Positions 41,584-50,731 of a DNA stretch of 64,000 nt are shown piece by piece. Source of the DNA: Qipengyuania nanhaisediminis (GTDB lineage: Bacteria; Pseudomonadota; Alphaproteobacteria; Sphingomonadales; Sphingomonadaceae); NCBI RefSeq assembly GCF_900115585.1, contig NZ_FOWZ01000001.1:558001-622000 (forward strand). The letters run 5' to 3'. Numbering within the stretch: the stretch's first letter is position 1; every line of letters begins with the position of its first letter. Below the pieces are notes generated by a model. That model saw only the letters and a program-made list of their open reading frames with translations, did no database searches and had not been told where the DNA came from. The position numbers and the translations under genes are program-made.

Positions 41584-42768
41584 CACCTCTGCCACGATCT
41601 TGCGAGCGGCATCGCCCAGATCGTCTGCAGGAACGATCGGCAGGCCCGAATTGGCGAGGATTTCCTTGCCCTTCTCGACATTGGTGCCTTCGAGGCGGAC
41701 GACTAGCGGCACGTCCAGCTCGACTTCCTTGGCCGCCACGACAATGCCTTCGGCAATCGTGTCGCAGCGCATGATGCCGCCGAAGATGTTCACGAGGATG
41801 CCTTCGACTGCCGGATCCTTGAGGATGATCTTGAACGCCGCAGTGACCTTCTCGGTCGTCGCGCCGCCGCCCACGTCGAGGAAGTTCGCCGGGAAAGCGC
41901 CGTTCAGTTTGATAATGTCCATCGTCGCCATGGCGAGGCCTGCGCCGTTGACCATGCAGCCGATGTTACCGTCCAATTTGATGTAGGCGAGGTCGTATTC
42001 CGATGCTTCGACTTCGGCCGGGTCTTCCTCGGTCTCGTCGCGCATCGCTTCTACGTCCTTGTGACGATAGAGCGCGTTGCCGTCGAAGCTCATCTTGGTG
42101 TCGAGGACGAGCAGGTTGCCGTCCTTGTCTTCCACCAGCGGATTGATCTCGAGCATTTCCATGTCGAGGTCCATGAAGGCGGTGTAGAGCTGCTTGGCCA
42201 GCTTCTGGCACTGCTTGTTGGTATCGCCGGTCAGCTTGAGGGCGAAGGCCACCGCGCGGCCATGGTGGGGCATGAAGCCCTGTGCCGGGTCGATGGTGAT
42301 CGTGGTGATCTTCTCGGGCGTCTCGTGCGCGACATCCTCGATGTCCATGCCGCCTTCGGTCGACGCGATCATGGCGACCTGGCCGCTGGCGCGGTCGACC
42401 AGCATCGAGAGATAGTATTCATGCGCGATGTCGACGCCGTCGGTGACATAGAGGCGATTGACCTGCTTGCCTTCATCGCCGGTCTGGATCGTCACCAGCG
42501 TGTTGCCGAGCATTTCCTTGGCGTTCGCCTCGACTTCCTCGATGCTCTTCGACAGGCGGACGCCGCCCTTCGCATCGGGGCCGAGTTCCTTGAACTTGCC
42601 CTTGCCGCGGCCACCGGCGTGGATCTGGGCTTTCACGACGTAAAGCGGCCCGGGAAGCTGTTTCGCGCCTGCGACCGCTTCTTCGACGGTCATCGCTGCG
42701 TGTCCTGCGGGAACGGCGATGCCGTACTTAGCGAGGAGTTCTTTGGCCTGGTATTCGTGGATGTTCAT
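41569..42768 (-). CDS. sucC: Succinate-CoA ligase (ADP-forming) beta subunit
   Basis: A 399-residue SucC of the TCA cycle. N-terminal [20 protein letters not shown] and the ATP-grasp segment [20 protein letters not shown]; later [50 protein letters not shown] and [16 protein letters not shown]. The ATG at 42768 is the family start; the open frame continues far upstream without meaning. sucD, normally downstream, is not here; the next gene is the convergent DUF6265 gene. The ribosome binding site is weak. Confidence 0.95.
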   Translation of the reverse strand: MNIHEYQAKELLAKYGIAVPAGHAAMTVEEAVAGAKQLPGPLYVVKAQIHAGGRGKGKFKELGPDAKGGVRLSKSIEEVEANAKEMLGNTLVTIQTGDEGKQVNRLYVTDGVDIAHEYYLSMLVDRASGQVAMIASTEGGMDIEDVAHETPEKITTITIDPAQGFMPHHGRAVAFALKLTGDTNKQCQKLAKQLYTAFMDLDMEMLEINPLVEDKDGNLLVLDTKMSFDGNALYRHKDVEAMRDETEEDPAEVEASEYDLAYIKLDGNIGCMVNGAGLAMATMDIIKLNGAFPANFLDVGGGATTEKVTAAFKIILKDPAVEGILVNIFGGIMRCDTIAEGIVVAAKEVELDVPLVVRLEGTNVEKGKEILANSGLPIVPADDLGDAARKIVAEVKKAA

Positions 42769-42886
42769 TTCGGGCTTTCGTCCTTCGCGTATTGCGCGGC
42801 TGGGGGAATCGAGTTGCGGGGCCGCATAAGCATGTCTGGCCGCGCTTGAAAAGTGCGACTTTCGGGTGCAGGTGCGCTTCCCATCC

Positions 42887-43669
42887 ATGATCGACGCAAA
42901 GCGACTCGAATCGATCGTCTCCGAAGCGGGGCGCATCGCGCTGGACCTCTGGCCCGGGGCGGGCAACGACGTGCGCACTTGGGAAAAGACTCCGGGCAGC
43001 CCGGTGTGCGAAGCCGACCTGGCCGTCGACGCCTTCCTCAAGCGGGAATTGGGCGCTCTTTTGCCTGCAGCCGGCTGGCTTTCGGAAGAGACGGTCGACG
43101 ATCCGGCGCGTCTCGACCGCGATCTTATCTGGCTCGTCGACCCTATCGACGGAACACGCGATTTCATTCGTGGCCGTCCGGGCTGGGCAGTGTCGGTGGC
43201 GTTGATAAGTGCAGGGCGGCCCCTGATCGGCTCGCTCTGCGCGCCCGCCCGCAAGGAAGTCTGGCAGGCAACTGCCGGACAGGGTTCGTGGCGAAACGGC
43301 GAGAAGCTCGTTTCGTCCAAGCGCGAGGAATTCACCGGCGCCCGTGTCCCTGCAGCGGACCTGATGAAGCAGGACCGGATGCTCGAGAAAGTCTACCAGC
43401 CCAACTCGATTGCGCTGCGCATGGCGATGGTTGCAGCGGATGAGGCCGATCTGGTCGCGACCCTGCGCTGGGGATTCGAGTGGGACATCGCGGCAGCGGC
43501 ACTTATCGCGCGCGAAGCGGGGGCCGCAGTCTCGGACGCTTTCGGCCGCAAGCTGAACTACAACAAGCGCGACCCGCGCGAGTTCGGGATGGTGGTGAGC
43601 GCCCCCGGCATCCATTCCGCAACGGTTGCGCATCTCGCCGACCGGGCGGCGACCCTGGCTTCCAAGTAG
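42887..43669 (+). CDS. Inositol monophosphatase family protein (CysQ/IMPase type)
   Basis: A 260-residue Mg-dependent phosphatase. Metal motifs: GWLSEET (about residue 70), [14 protein letters not shown] (about 90), and [15 protein letters not shown] near residue 205. Relatives act on 3'-phosphoadenosine 5'-phosphate, inositol or histidinol phosphates; the sequence alone does not decide. The ATG at 42887 is used; a GTG at 42866 is in frame. It is divergent from sucC and ends before a terminator shared with the OmpA gene. Confidence 0.88.
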   Translation: MIDAKRLESIVSEAGRIALDLWPGAGNDVRTWEKTPGSPVCEADLAVDAFLKRELGALLPAAGWLSEETVDDPARLDRDLIWLVDPIDGTRDFIRGRPGWAVSVALISAGRPLIGSLCAPARKEVWQATAGQGSWRNGEKLVSSKREEFTGARVPAADLMKQDRMLEKVYQPNSIALRMAMVAADEADLVATLRWGFEWDIAAAALIAREAGAAVSDAFGRKLNYNKRDPREFGMVVSAPGIHSATVAHLADRAATLASK

Positions 43670-43683
43670 CAACCCGAAATAAA

Positions 43684-43715
43684 AAAGGGACCGGGTTTTG
43701 GCCCGGCCCCTTTCC
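43684..43715. terminator. Bidirectional terminator between the IMPase gene and ompA-like gene
   Basis: AAAGGG and CCGGG on the left pair with CCCGG and CCCTTT on the right around a TTTTGG loop, with one mismatch. A-run before and T-run after suit both directions. Confidence 0.8.
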
Positions 43716-43739
43716 TGCGACTTTTCCGAAAGGCTCGGA

Positions 43740-44432
43740 TCAGTTGCCCTGCTGGGCTGCTTCGACATCGTCTTGGTCGAAGGGGATAATCTTGATTTCG
43801 ACGCGGCGGTTGAGCGGTTCGGCAACGCCATCCGCAGTCTGGACTGCGAGGTTGGTTTCACCAAAGCCCATCCAGCGGATGCGCGAAGAGCTCACGCCGC
43901 GGCTGGTCAGATAGTTTGCGACTGCCTGCGCACGCTGTTCCGAAAGGCGCTGGTTGAAGTCCGAGGCACCAACGGTGTCGGTGTAGCCGTATACGTCGAT
44001 CAGGCTGTTCGGATACTGGACGAGGTTCTGCGCGACCCGGTCGAGTGTCTGGCGGAATGCGCTGTTGATCGTGGCACTGCCCGTGGCGAACGTTACGCCG
44101 TCCGGCAGGTTCACGAGGATAGCCTCGCCGCCATCTACTTCGCTGACGTCTACGCCCGAACCGGCAGTCTGCTCTTCGAGCTCCTTGATCTGCTGGTCCA
44201 TCTTGTAGCCGACATAGCCGCCGGCAGCTGCGCCGCCTGCAGCACCGATGATACGGCCGGTCTTGCCGCCGATGACGCCGCCAAGCAGGCCGCCGGCGAC
44301 TGCACCGCCGACGCCGCCGAGAACGGTGCGCGAAATCTTCTTTTCACCCGTGTTCGGGTCGGTGACGCAGGCCGAGGTGCCCATGAGGGCGACAGCCGAG
44401 AAGCCTGCGAGGAAAATCCGTGATTTTTGCAT
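43740..44432 (-). CDS. OmpA family lipoprotein with glycine-zipper (YiaD-like)
   Basis: A 230-residue outer-membrane lipoprotein. Lipobox near residue 21 (FLAGFSAVALMGTSAC). A glycine-rich two-helix zipper follows (VLGGVGGAVAGGLLGGVIGGKTGRIIGAAGGAAAGGY in pieces), then a C-terminal OmpA peptidoglycan-binding domain with DVYGYTDTVGASDFNQRLSEQRAQAVANYL and LNRRVEI. It should tether the outer membrane to the wall. ATG at 44432 has AAGGGGAT upstream. Monocistronic. Confidence 0.93.
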   Translation of the reverse strand: MQKSRIFLAGFSAVALMGTSACVTDPNTGEKKISRTVLGGVGGAVAGGLLGGVIGGKTGRIIGAAGGAAAGGYVGYKMDQQIKELEEQTAGSGVDVSEVDGGEAILVNLPDGVTFATGSATINSAFRQTLDRVAQNLVQYPNSLIDVYGYTDTVGASDFNQRLSEQRAQAVANYLTSRGVSSSRIRWMGFGETNLAVQTADGVAEPLNRRVEIKIIPFDQDDVEAAQQGN

Positions 44433-44600
44433 AAATATATCCCCTTCTAGAGTTATGACGGCCAGCGGCTCCTTACGAGCCGGTGCCGACACGCCATGTG
44501 GGACGCGCCCACCAGCGCCTCTGAAGGTTCCAAACAAGCGAAACGGCCTAGTGTTCCGCGAAGCACTGGCATGCGCGATAATTTGTGCTAGCGCAGGATT

Positions 44601-45926
44601 GTGACACCCTTTCCCTGGACAGACCTGCTCATCATCGCCGGGCTCATCATGCTCAACGGCGTTTTCGCCATGAGCGAACTTGCCATCGTTTCCGCGCGCA
44701 CCGGAAGGCTACAAGGCGCAGCCCAGCAAGGCAGTGCCGGAGCGCAAGCGGCCATCGCCCTCGCGGCGGATCCGGGCAAATTCCTTTCGACCGTACAGAT
44801 CGGGATCACTCTCGTCGGCATCGTCGCGGGTGCATACTCCGGTGCCAGCCTCGGCGGTCCGGTCGGGGAACGCCTTGCCGCCATCGGGCTGCCCGCGGAC
44901 TGGGCGCCCCAGGTCGGTTTTGCGCTGGTCATTGCGCTTACGACCTATTTCAGCCTCGTGATCGGCGAACTGGTGCCGAAACAGATCGCGTTACGCGCTG
45001 CCGTGCCGATCGCCACTGCGATGGCATTGCCGATGGCCTTTATCGCGAAGGTCGCCGCGCCGCTCGTCTGGCTCCTCGATACCTCTTCCAGCCTCATCAT
45101 CCGCCTGCTCGGCGTGCGCCCGGCCGGTCAAAGTGCGGTCACGGCGGAAGAGCTGCACATGCTCTTCGCAGAGGCTACGCGAAGCGGGGTAATCGAGCAC
45201 GAACAGCACCAGATGCTGTCGGGCGTGGTCCGGCTTGCCGAACGCCCCGTGCGCGAAGTGATGACGCCGCGGACGGAGATCGACTGGATCGATATCGCAG
45301 CGGACGAGGATGCGATTTCCAGCCTTCTGGCCGAAAGCCCCCATTCGGTATGGCCCGTTGCGGACGGATCCCCCGACAAGGTCCTCGGCCTTGTGAGGGT
45401 GCGCGAAATCCTGGCGGCCCAAGTGGCCGGAGGTCCGGTGATCCTGCAGGACCTCCTGCGCAAGGCGGAGGTGGTTCCGGACCAGCTCGATGCCGTGGAT
45501 GCCCTGCGCGTCTTGCAGCAGGCCGATATCGCCATGGCGATGGTCCATGACGAATACGGCCATCTCGACGGGATTGTGACGCCGGTCGACCTTCTGACCG
45601 CAATCGTCGGCGATTTCGCCAGCGACCAGGATCCGGGCGACTCGCCGGGTATCGTGGAGCGTGCGGATGGCTCGCTCCTGGTTTCGGGTTCGCTAAGTGC
45701 GGATGCGCTCGCCGACCGGCTGGGGCTCGAATATGGCGAAGACCGCGAATTCGCGACCGTCGCGGGCTACGTCCTCGCAGTGTTGAAAAAGCTTCCGGCC
45801 GAGGGCGAGTGGTTCGAGGAGCAAGGCTGGCGCTTCGAAGTCATCGACCTCGACGAACGCCGGATCGACAAGCTCCTGGTCAGCGCGCTCGACGCAGCGA
45901 AACCTTCCGAAGACGGGGACGGTTGA
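44601..45926 (+). CDS. Hemolysin-family (CorC/HlyC) CNNM domain membrane protein
   Basis: A 441-residue protein. DUF21/CNNM domain with four helices (about 1-180, ELAIVSARTGRLQ near the start), two CBS domains (about 200-330: VMTPRTEIDWID and DEYGHLDGIVTPVDLL), and a C-terminal CorC_HlyC domain (DADALADRLGLEY). Relatives affect Mg or Co efflux; it is not a haemolysin in any shown sense. GTG at 44601 with AGGA upstream. It converges with a DUF3035 gene. Confidence 0.9.
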   Translation: MTPFPWTDLLIIAGLIMLNGVFAMSELAIVSARTGRLQGAAQQGSAGAQAAIALAADPGKFLSTVQIGITLVGIVAGAYSGASLGGPVGERLAAIGLPADWAPQVGFALVIALTTYFSLVIGELVPKQIALRAAVPIATAMALPMAFIAKVAAPLVWLLDTSSSLIIRLLGVRPAGQSAVTAEELHMLFAEATRSGVIEHEQHQMLSGVVRLAERPVREVMTPRTEIDWIDIAADEDAISSLLAESPHSVWPVADGSPDKVLGLVRVREILAAQVAGGPVILQDLLRKAEVVPDQLDAVDALRVLQQADIAMAMVHDEYGHLDGIVTPVDLLTAIVGDFASDQDPGDSPGIVERADGSLLVSGSLSADALADRLGLEYGEDREFATVAGYVLAVLKKLPAEGEWFEEQGWRFEVIDLDERRIDKLLVSALDAAKPSEDGDG

Positions 45927-45927
45927 A

Positions 45928-45946
45928 GCTTCCCGAAGCGGGAAGC
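45928..45946. terminator. Hairpin between convergent genes, weak terminator
   Basis: GCTTCCCG (45928-45935) pairs with CGGGAAGC (45939-45946) with a 3-base loop. No clear T-run follows on either strand, so function as a terminator is uncertain. Confidence 0.4.
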
Positions 45947-45950
45947 GTAA

Positions 45951-46361
45951 TCAGCCCGGGATTACGGCCTGCGCCGTAGCACCGTCGCCTTCGGGTGCGG
46001 CCACGATATCGCGGGTCACGCTGCCCTTGGCGACCGTATTGGTGCCTTCGCTACCGATCATGCTGCGAATGCCCGGCTCCGCAGAGCCGGCACGGTCGAG
46101 CACCGAAGTTTCGACCGAGCTACGCGCAGCCGGACCACCGAACAGGGCTTCGAGAGCCTGTTCTGCAGCCGTGCCTTCTGCCGGACGCGGAGCGCCCGGT
46201 GCCGGCGGGACGAGGTTGAAGTCCGGCGGCACGACCAGCGGAGCCTGGCGCTGCACGGCAAATTCGTCGGGACGTTCGCGATTGAGGAAACCGCCGCTGC
46301 CACAGGCTGCGAGCGTGCTTGCGGCGGCGCTCACCAGGGCGATGCGAGTGAAGGTGTTCAT
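45951..46361 (-). CDS. DUF3035 family lipoprotein
   Basis: A 136-residue lipoprotein (MNTFTRIALVSAAASTLAACGSGG, lipobox cysteine at 20). The mature part has RPDEFAVQRQAPLVVPPDFNLVPP, the mark of DUF3035, and is otherwise proline and alanine-rich and probably disordered. DUF3035 genes usually lie just after lspA in Alphaproteobacteria, as here, with a 4-base overlap. Function unknown; it would be processed by the signal peptidase encoded upstream. Confidence 0.88.
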   Translation of the reverse strand: MNTFTRIALVSAAASTLAACGSGGFLNRERPDEFAVQRQAPLVVPPDFNLVPPAPGAPRPAEGTAAEQALEALFGGPAARSSVETSVLDRAGSAEPGIRSMIGSEGTNTVAKGSVTRDIVAAPEGDGATAQAVIPG

Positions 46362-46900
46362 GTATTGCTCTCCGCGGCGTCTGCCGTCTTGCCGTCCATC
46401 ATGTCGTCGACTTCCTTGTCGCCCATGAAGAACGCGCGGGCAAGGATGATTACGACGCCGATGGTGATAGCGGCATCTGCGATGTTGAAAATGAGGAAGG
46501 GGCGGAAATCCCCGATGTGAAAGTCGGCATAGTCGAGGACATAGCCCAGTTCGTAGCGATCCTTGATATTCCCGAGCGCACCGCCGAGGATCAGCGAGAG
46601 GCCGAGAATGTCGCCAAGCAGCTTCTCACGGAACATCCATACCGTGACCAACAGGGCGATCAGCGCCGTGACGCCGACGAGGATCCAGCGCGTCTCCGGG
46701 CTGGTCGCCTCGAACATCCCCAGCGAAACGCCGTAATTGTGGACGCGGTAGAAATCGAAGAAAGGCAGGAGGTCGAGCTTGTCGCCCGGCACCTTGAGGG
46801 CGAGCGGGCCGTCGACCCACCATTTGACGACTTGGTCGACCGCATAGATCGCAAAGGCGATCGCCACGCCGATCAGGCGATTGCGCAGGACCGGGGTCAT
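46358..46900 (-). CDS. lspA: Lipoprotein signal peptidase (signal peptidase II)
   Basis: A 180-residue integral membrane aspartic protease with four helices. The catalytic aspartates are in GGALGNIKDR and FNIADAAITIG. It cleaves prolipoproteins. 4-base overlaps link it to ileS upstream and the DUF3035 gene downstream. ileS-lspA is an ancient pairing. Confidence 0.95.
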   Translation of the reverse strand: MTPVLRNRLIGVAIAFAIYAVDQVVKWWVDGPLALKVPGDKLDLLPFFDFYRVHNYGVSLGMFEATSPETRWILVGVTALIALLVTVWMFREKLLGDILGLSLILGGALGNIKDRYELGYVLDYADFHIGDFRPFLIFNIADAAITIGVVIILARAFFMGDKEVDDMMDGKTADAAESNT

Positions 46901-49797
46901 TCCCCAAAACTCCCTGCAGCGTCCATCTGTTCGATGACATCGTCGCAGCGGTCACACAGGGCACCGTCCTCGGAAACCGAGGGCAGCAGGCGCCAGCAAC
47001 GGCCGCATTTGGATTCGCCGGTTCGAGTGACAGTCACAGTATCGCTATCGCCGCGCGTCACTGACGCGGTGATGAACAGTTCGGCGAGGTCTTCGTCGCT
47101 GAAGCCTTCGGGCACCGCGCTCGCAGGCACGACGACATCGGCTTCGAGGCTGGAGCGGATGGTCTTGTCACGGCGCAGCGGTTCGATCGCTTCGGTCACC
47201 CGCTCCCGCAATTCGCGCAAGGCATCCCAGCGCGCGCCATCGGCAGTCACGCCCGGCACCGCGGGCCAGTCGAGCAGGTGCACGCTGCCGCCATCGGGAT
47301 AGCGCGTGGTCCAGGCCTCTTCCGCCGTGAACACCAGCACCGGCGCGGCATAGCGGACCAGCGCGTGGAAGAGCAGGTCGAGCACGGTGCGATAGGCATT
47401 GCGCTTCACGCTGTCTGGCCCATCGCAATAGAGGCAGTCCTTGCGGATATCGAAATAGAACGCGGACAGGTCCTCGTTGCAGAAATCGACCAGCAGGCGC
47501 GTGTAGGTGTTGTAGTCGTAGCTTTCGAGCGCCGCCTTCAGCTTGCCGTCGAGATCGGCCAGCAGCGCAAGGACGTAGACTTCGAGCTCGGGAATTTCGC
47601 CCGCATCGCCCATGTCGCCGACGAAACCGTCGAGCGCGCCGAGCAAATAGCGGAAGGTGTTGCGCAGGCGGCGGTACTGGTCGCCCACGCCTTTCAGGAT
47701 TTCATCGCCGATGCGGTGGTCTTCGGTGAAGTCTACGGAGAGCGCCCAGAGGCGGATGATGTCGGCGCCGTACTGTTCCATGACCTTCAGCGGGTCGATG
47801 GTGTTGCCGAGGCTCTTCGACATCTTCTTGCCCTGCTTGTCCATGGTGAAGCCATGGGTCAGCACCGCGTCATAAGGCGCGCGGCCGCGGGTGGCGGAGC
47901 TTTCGAGCAGCGAAGACTGGAACCAGCCGCGATGCTGGTCGCTGCCTTCAAGATAAAGGTCGGCGGGCCATCGCTGGTCGGGCCAGCGGTCGCCTTCGAG
48001 CGTGAAGGCGTGAGTACAACCCGAATCGAACCAGACGTCGAGAATGTCGGTGACCATCTCGAACTCTGCCGGGTCGTGGTCCGCGCCGAGATATTCGGCC
48101 TTGCGGCTTTCGTCCCAGGCATCGACGCCCTGCTGCTTCACCGCTGCGACCACGCGGGCATTGACCTGCGGGTCTTGCAGATAGGTGCCGTCCTGCCGCA
48201 CGAAGAGCGTGATCGGCACACCCCATGCGCGCTGGCGGGAAAGCACCCAGTCAGGGCGGCCTTCGACCATCGAGCCGATGCGGCGGCGGCCCTTCTCGGG
48301 ATAGAACTTCACCCGCTCGATCTCGCGCATGGCGATTTCGCGCAAGGTCGAGTGGTCCTTGCTGGTAAACATCGCGACGGCAGCGCCGAAGCCTTCGGGC
48401 GCGGCGACGTCGAAGTCGCCCGTGTCGAGCGGCTTGTCCATCGGCACGAACCACTGCGGCGTGCAGCGATAGATGACCTTGGCCTTGGAGCGCCACGAAT
48501 GGGGATAGGAGTGCGCGTAGTCGTCGCTGGCCGAAAGCAGCGCACCTGCTTCGCGAAGGTCCGAACAGATCGGCCCTTCGGGCGAATTGAACGCCTTGTT
48601 GATCACCGCGCGCCGGCGCTCGTCATTGCCGCCCAGCCATTCCCAGTCGTCGCGATAGCGCCCGTCGCCCATGACCGCGAAGACCGGTTCGATGCCGTGT
48701 TCGCGGCAGAGCAGGAAGTCGTCTTCGCCATGGTCGGGCGACATATGGACGAGGCCCGTACCGCTGTCCGTGGTGACGAAATCACCCGCGAGAAGGGGAC
48801 GCGGCTTGGCGTAGAACCCGCCAAGATGGTGCATCGGGTGGCGAACGATCGTTCCGGCGAGGTCGGAGCCCTTGCCTTGCCAGACGACTTCGTAATGAGC
48901 TTCTTCTAGGCCCACACGCGCCGAGAATTCGCTGACTAGCGCTTCTGCGATCAGGACATCCGATACTCGCGCCGATTGCGCTACGTCACCATTCGGCTGC
49001 GTGTGGATGTGAAGAATGACATAGTCGACCTCAGGACCATAGGCCAAAGCCTGGTTCACCGGGATCGTCCAAGGTGTCGTCGTCCAAATCACGGCATGAG
49101 TTCCTGCCATGTTGGATAGGGGGCCCTCAACGATCTCGAACGCCACGTCGATCTGGGTCGAGGTGATGTCCTCGTATTCGACCTCGGCTTCGGCCAACGC
49201 GGTTTCCTCGACCGGCGACCACATCACCGGCTTCGAACCGCGATAGAGGTTTCCGGCTTCGGCGAACTTCATCAGCTCGGCAACGATGGTCGCCTCGCTC
49301 TCGAACTGCATGGTGAGGTACGGATTGTCGAAATCGGCCATCAGGCCGAGGCGCTTCAGCTGCTCGCGCTGAACATCGACCCATTTTTGCGCATAGGCGC
49401 GGCATTCGGCGCGGAATTCGCTGGCCGGAATCGCGTTCTTGTCGCGCTTCTTCTTGCGGAACTGTTCCTCGACCTTCCATTCGATCGGCAGGCCGTGGCA
49501 ATCCCAGCCGGGGACGAAGGGCGCGTCCTTGCCGAGCAGCGTCTGCGAACGCACCACCATGTCTTTGAGGATGCGGTTCAGCGCATGGCCGATATGCATG
49601 TCGCCATTGGCATAGGGCGGGCCGTCGTGAAGGATGAACTTCTCGCGGTCCTTGCGGCTCTCGCGCAGCTCTTCGTAGAGGTTTTCTTCCTGCCAGCGCG
49701 CAAGGATCTTCGGCTCCTTCTGGGGGAGGCCGGCCTTCATGGGAAAATCGGTCTTGGGAAGGAAGACCGTGTCTTTATAGTCGCGCTGTTCAGTCAT
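46897..49797 (-). CDS. ileS: Isoleucyl-tRNA synthetase
   Basis: A 966-residue class I synthetase. HIGH-type motif GDMHIGHALNRI, WDCHGLPIEWKVE, the editing domain, and KMSKSLGNTIDP. The C-terminal zinc knuckle is CGRCWRLLPSVSEDGALCDRC. It is embedded in the overlapping minus-strand operon: 8-base overlap with ribF upstream and 4-base with lspA downstream. Confidence 0.97.
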   Translation of the reverse strand: MTEQRDYKDTVFLPKTDFPMKAGLPQKEPKILARWQEENLYEELRESRKDREKFILHDGPPYANGDMHIGHALNRILKDMVVRSQTLLGKDAPFVPGWDCHGLPIEWKVEEQFRKKKRDKNAIPASEFRAECRAYAQKWVDVQREQLKRLGLMADFDNPYLTMQFESEATIVAELMKFAEAGNLYRGSKPVMWSPVEETALAEAEVEYEDITSTQIDVAFEIVEGPLSNMAGTHAVIWTTTPWTIPVNQALAYGPEVDYVILHIHTQPNGDVAQSARVSDVLIAEALVSEFSARVGLEEAHYEVVWQGKGSDLAGTIVRHPMHHLGGFYAKPRPLLAGDFVTTDSGTGLVHMSPDHGEDDFLLCREHGIEPVFAVMGDGRYRDDWEWLGGNDERRRAVINKAFNSPEGPICSDLREAGALLSASDDYAHSYPHSWRSKAKVIYRCTPQWFVPMDKPLDTGDFDVAAPEGFGAAVAMFTSKDHSTLREIAMREIERVKFYPEKGRRRIGSMVEGRPDWVLSRQRAWGVPITLFVRQDGTYLQDPQVNARVVAAVKQQGVDAWDESRKAEYLGADHDPAEFEMVTDILDVWFDSGCTHAFTLEGDRWPDQRWPADLYLEGSDQHRGWFQSSLLESSATRGRAPYDAVLTHGFTMDKQGKKMSKSLGNTIDPLKVMEQYGADIIRLWALSVDFTEDHRIGDEILKGVGDQYRRLRNTFRYLLGALDGFVGDMGDAGEIPELEVYVLALLADLDGKLKAALESYDYNTYTRLLVDFCNEDLSAFYFDIRKDCLYCDGPDSVKRNAYRTVLDLLFHALVRYAAPVLVFTAEEAWTTRYPDGGSVHLLDWPAVPGVTADGARWDALRELRERVTEAIEPLRRDKTIRSSLEADVVVPASAVPEGFSDEDLAELFITASVTRGDSDTVTVTRTGESKCGRCWRLLPSVSEDGALCDRCDDVIEQMDAAGSFGE

Positions 49798-50731
49798 TGC
49801 CGCGCGCGCTTAGTAGATGGCGCGCTTCCAAGCAATCTTTCTCCATCTGCGCGGTGAGCGCCTCGAGCGAATCGAATTTCGCCTCGCCGCGCAGGAAGTG
49901 ATGGAAGGCCACTTCGATTTCCTGGCCATAAAGATCGCCGGAAAAATCGAAGAAATAGGGTTCGAGCAATTCCTTGGGCGGCTCGAACTGGGGGCGGACC
50001 CCGATATTCGCCGCGCCGAGCAGTTCTTGGCCGGTCGAAAGGATACGGCCCGTCACGGCGTAGATACCGTATTTGGGACGCAGGTAATGCTCGATCGACA
50101 GGTTCGCAGTAGGATAGCCGATCGTGCGCCCGCGCTTGTCGCCATGCTCCACGATCCCGCGGATCGCGAAAGGCCGGGTAAGCAGGCGTGCGGCTTCCTG
50201 CGGATCGCCTTCACGCAGCGCCTCGCGCACGCGGCTGGAAGAAACCGGCTTGCCGCCATCGAGAACCGGCTGAGCGGCGCGCGCCTCGATCCCGACTTCC
50301 TTGCCGAGCGAGACGAGCTTCTCGAAATTGCCGCCGCGCGCCTTGCCGAAGGTGAAGTCTTCGCCGGTGACGACACCTGCCGCACCGAGATGTTCGGCCA
50401 GAAGGACCTTCACGAAATCTTCTGCGGTCGTCCCCGCCAGTTCGCCGTCGAAGTGGAACACCAGCATCGCGGTCGCACCGGCGGCAAGGTAAAGCTCCTG
50501 CCGCTGTTCCAGCGTGGTCAGCCGGAACGGCGGGGCGTCGGGCTTGAAATGGCGGACCGGATGCGGATCGAAGGTCGCGATGATCGAGGGGCGTCCGTCT
50601 GCGCGCGCCCAGTCGATCGCCTGCTTCGCGACAGCCTGGTGGCCGAGGTGGAACCCGTCGAAATTGCCCAGCGCGATGATCGCGCCGCGCAGGCTCTCGG
50701 GCAGCGGGTCGCGGTGGTCGAGAAACCTCAT
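49790..50731 (-). CDS. ribF: Bifunctional riboflavin kinase/FMN adenylyltransferase
   Basis: A 313-residue RibF. N-terminal adenylyltransferase (IALGNFDGFHLGHQAV, TFDPHPVRHF, GEDFTFGKARGG) and C-terminal riboflavin kinase (HGDKRGRTIGYPTANLSIE, KYGIYAVTG). Makes FMN and FAD. The ribF-ileS-lspA order is common. Its ATG lies in the stop of the dipeptidase gene. Confidence 0.95.
   Translation of the reverse strand: MRFLDHRDPLPESLRGAIIALGNFDGFHLGHQAVAKQAIDWARADGRPSIIATFDPHPVRHFKPDAPPFRLTTLEQRQELYLAAGATAMLVFHFDGELAGTTAEDFVKVLLAEHLGAAGVVTGEDFTFGKARGGNFEKLVSLGKEVGIEARAAQPVLDGGKPVSSSRVREALREGDPQEAARLLTRPFAIRGIVEHGDKRGRTIGYPTANLSIEHYLRPKYGIYAVTGRILSTGQELLGAANIGVRPQFEPPKELLEPYFFDFSGDLYGQEIEVAFHHFLRGEAKFDSLEALTAQMEKDCLEARHLLSARGND

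Noticed and set aside
47278-48909. 543-residue plus-strand reading frame
   Set aside because: Opposite ileS; shadow frame.
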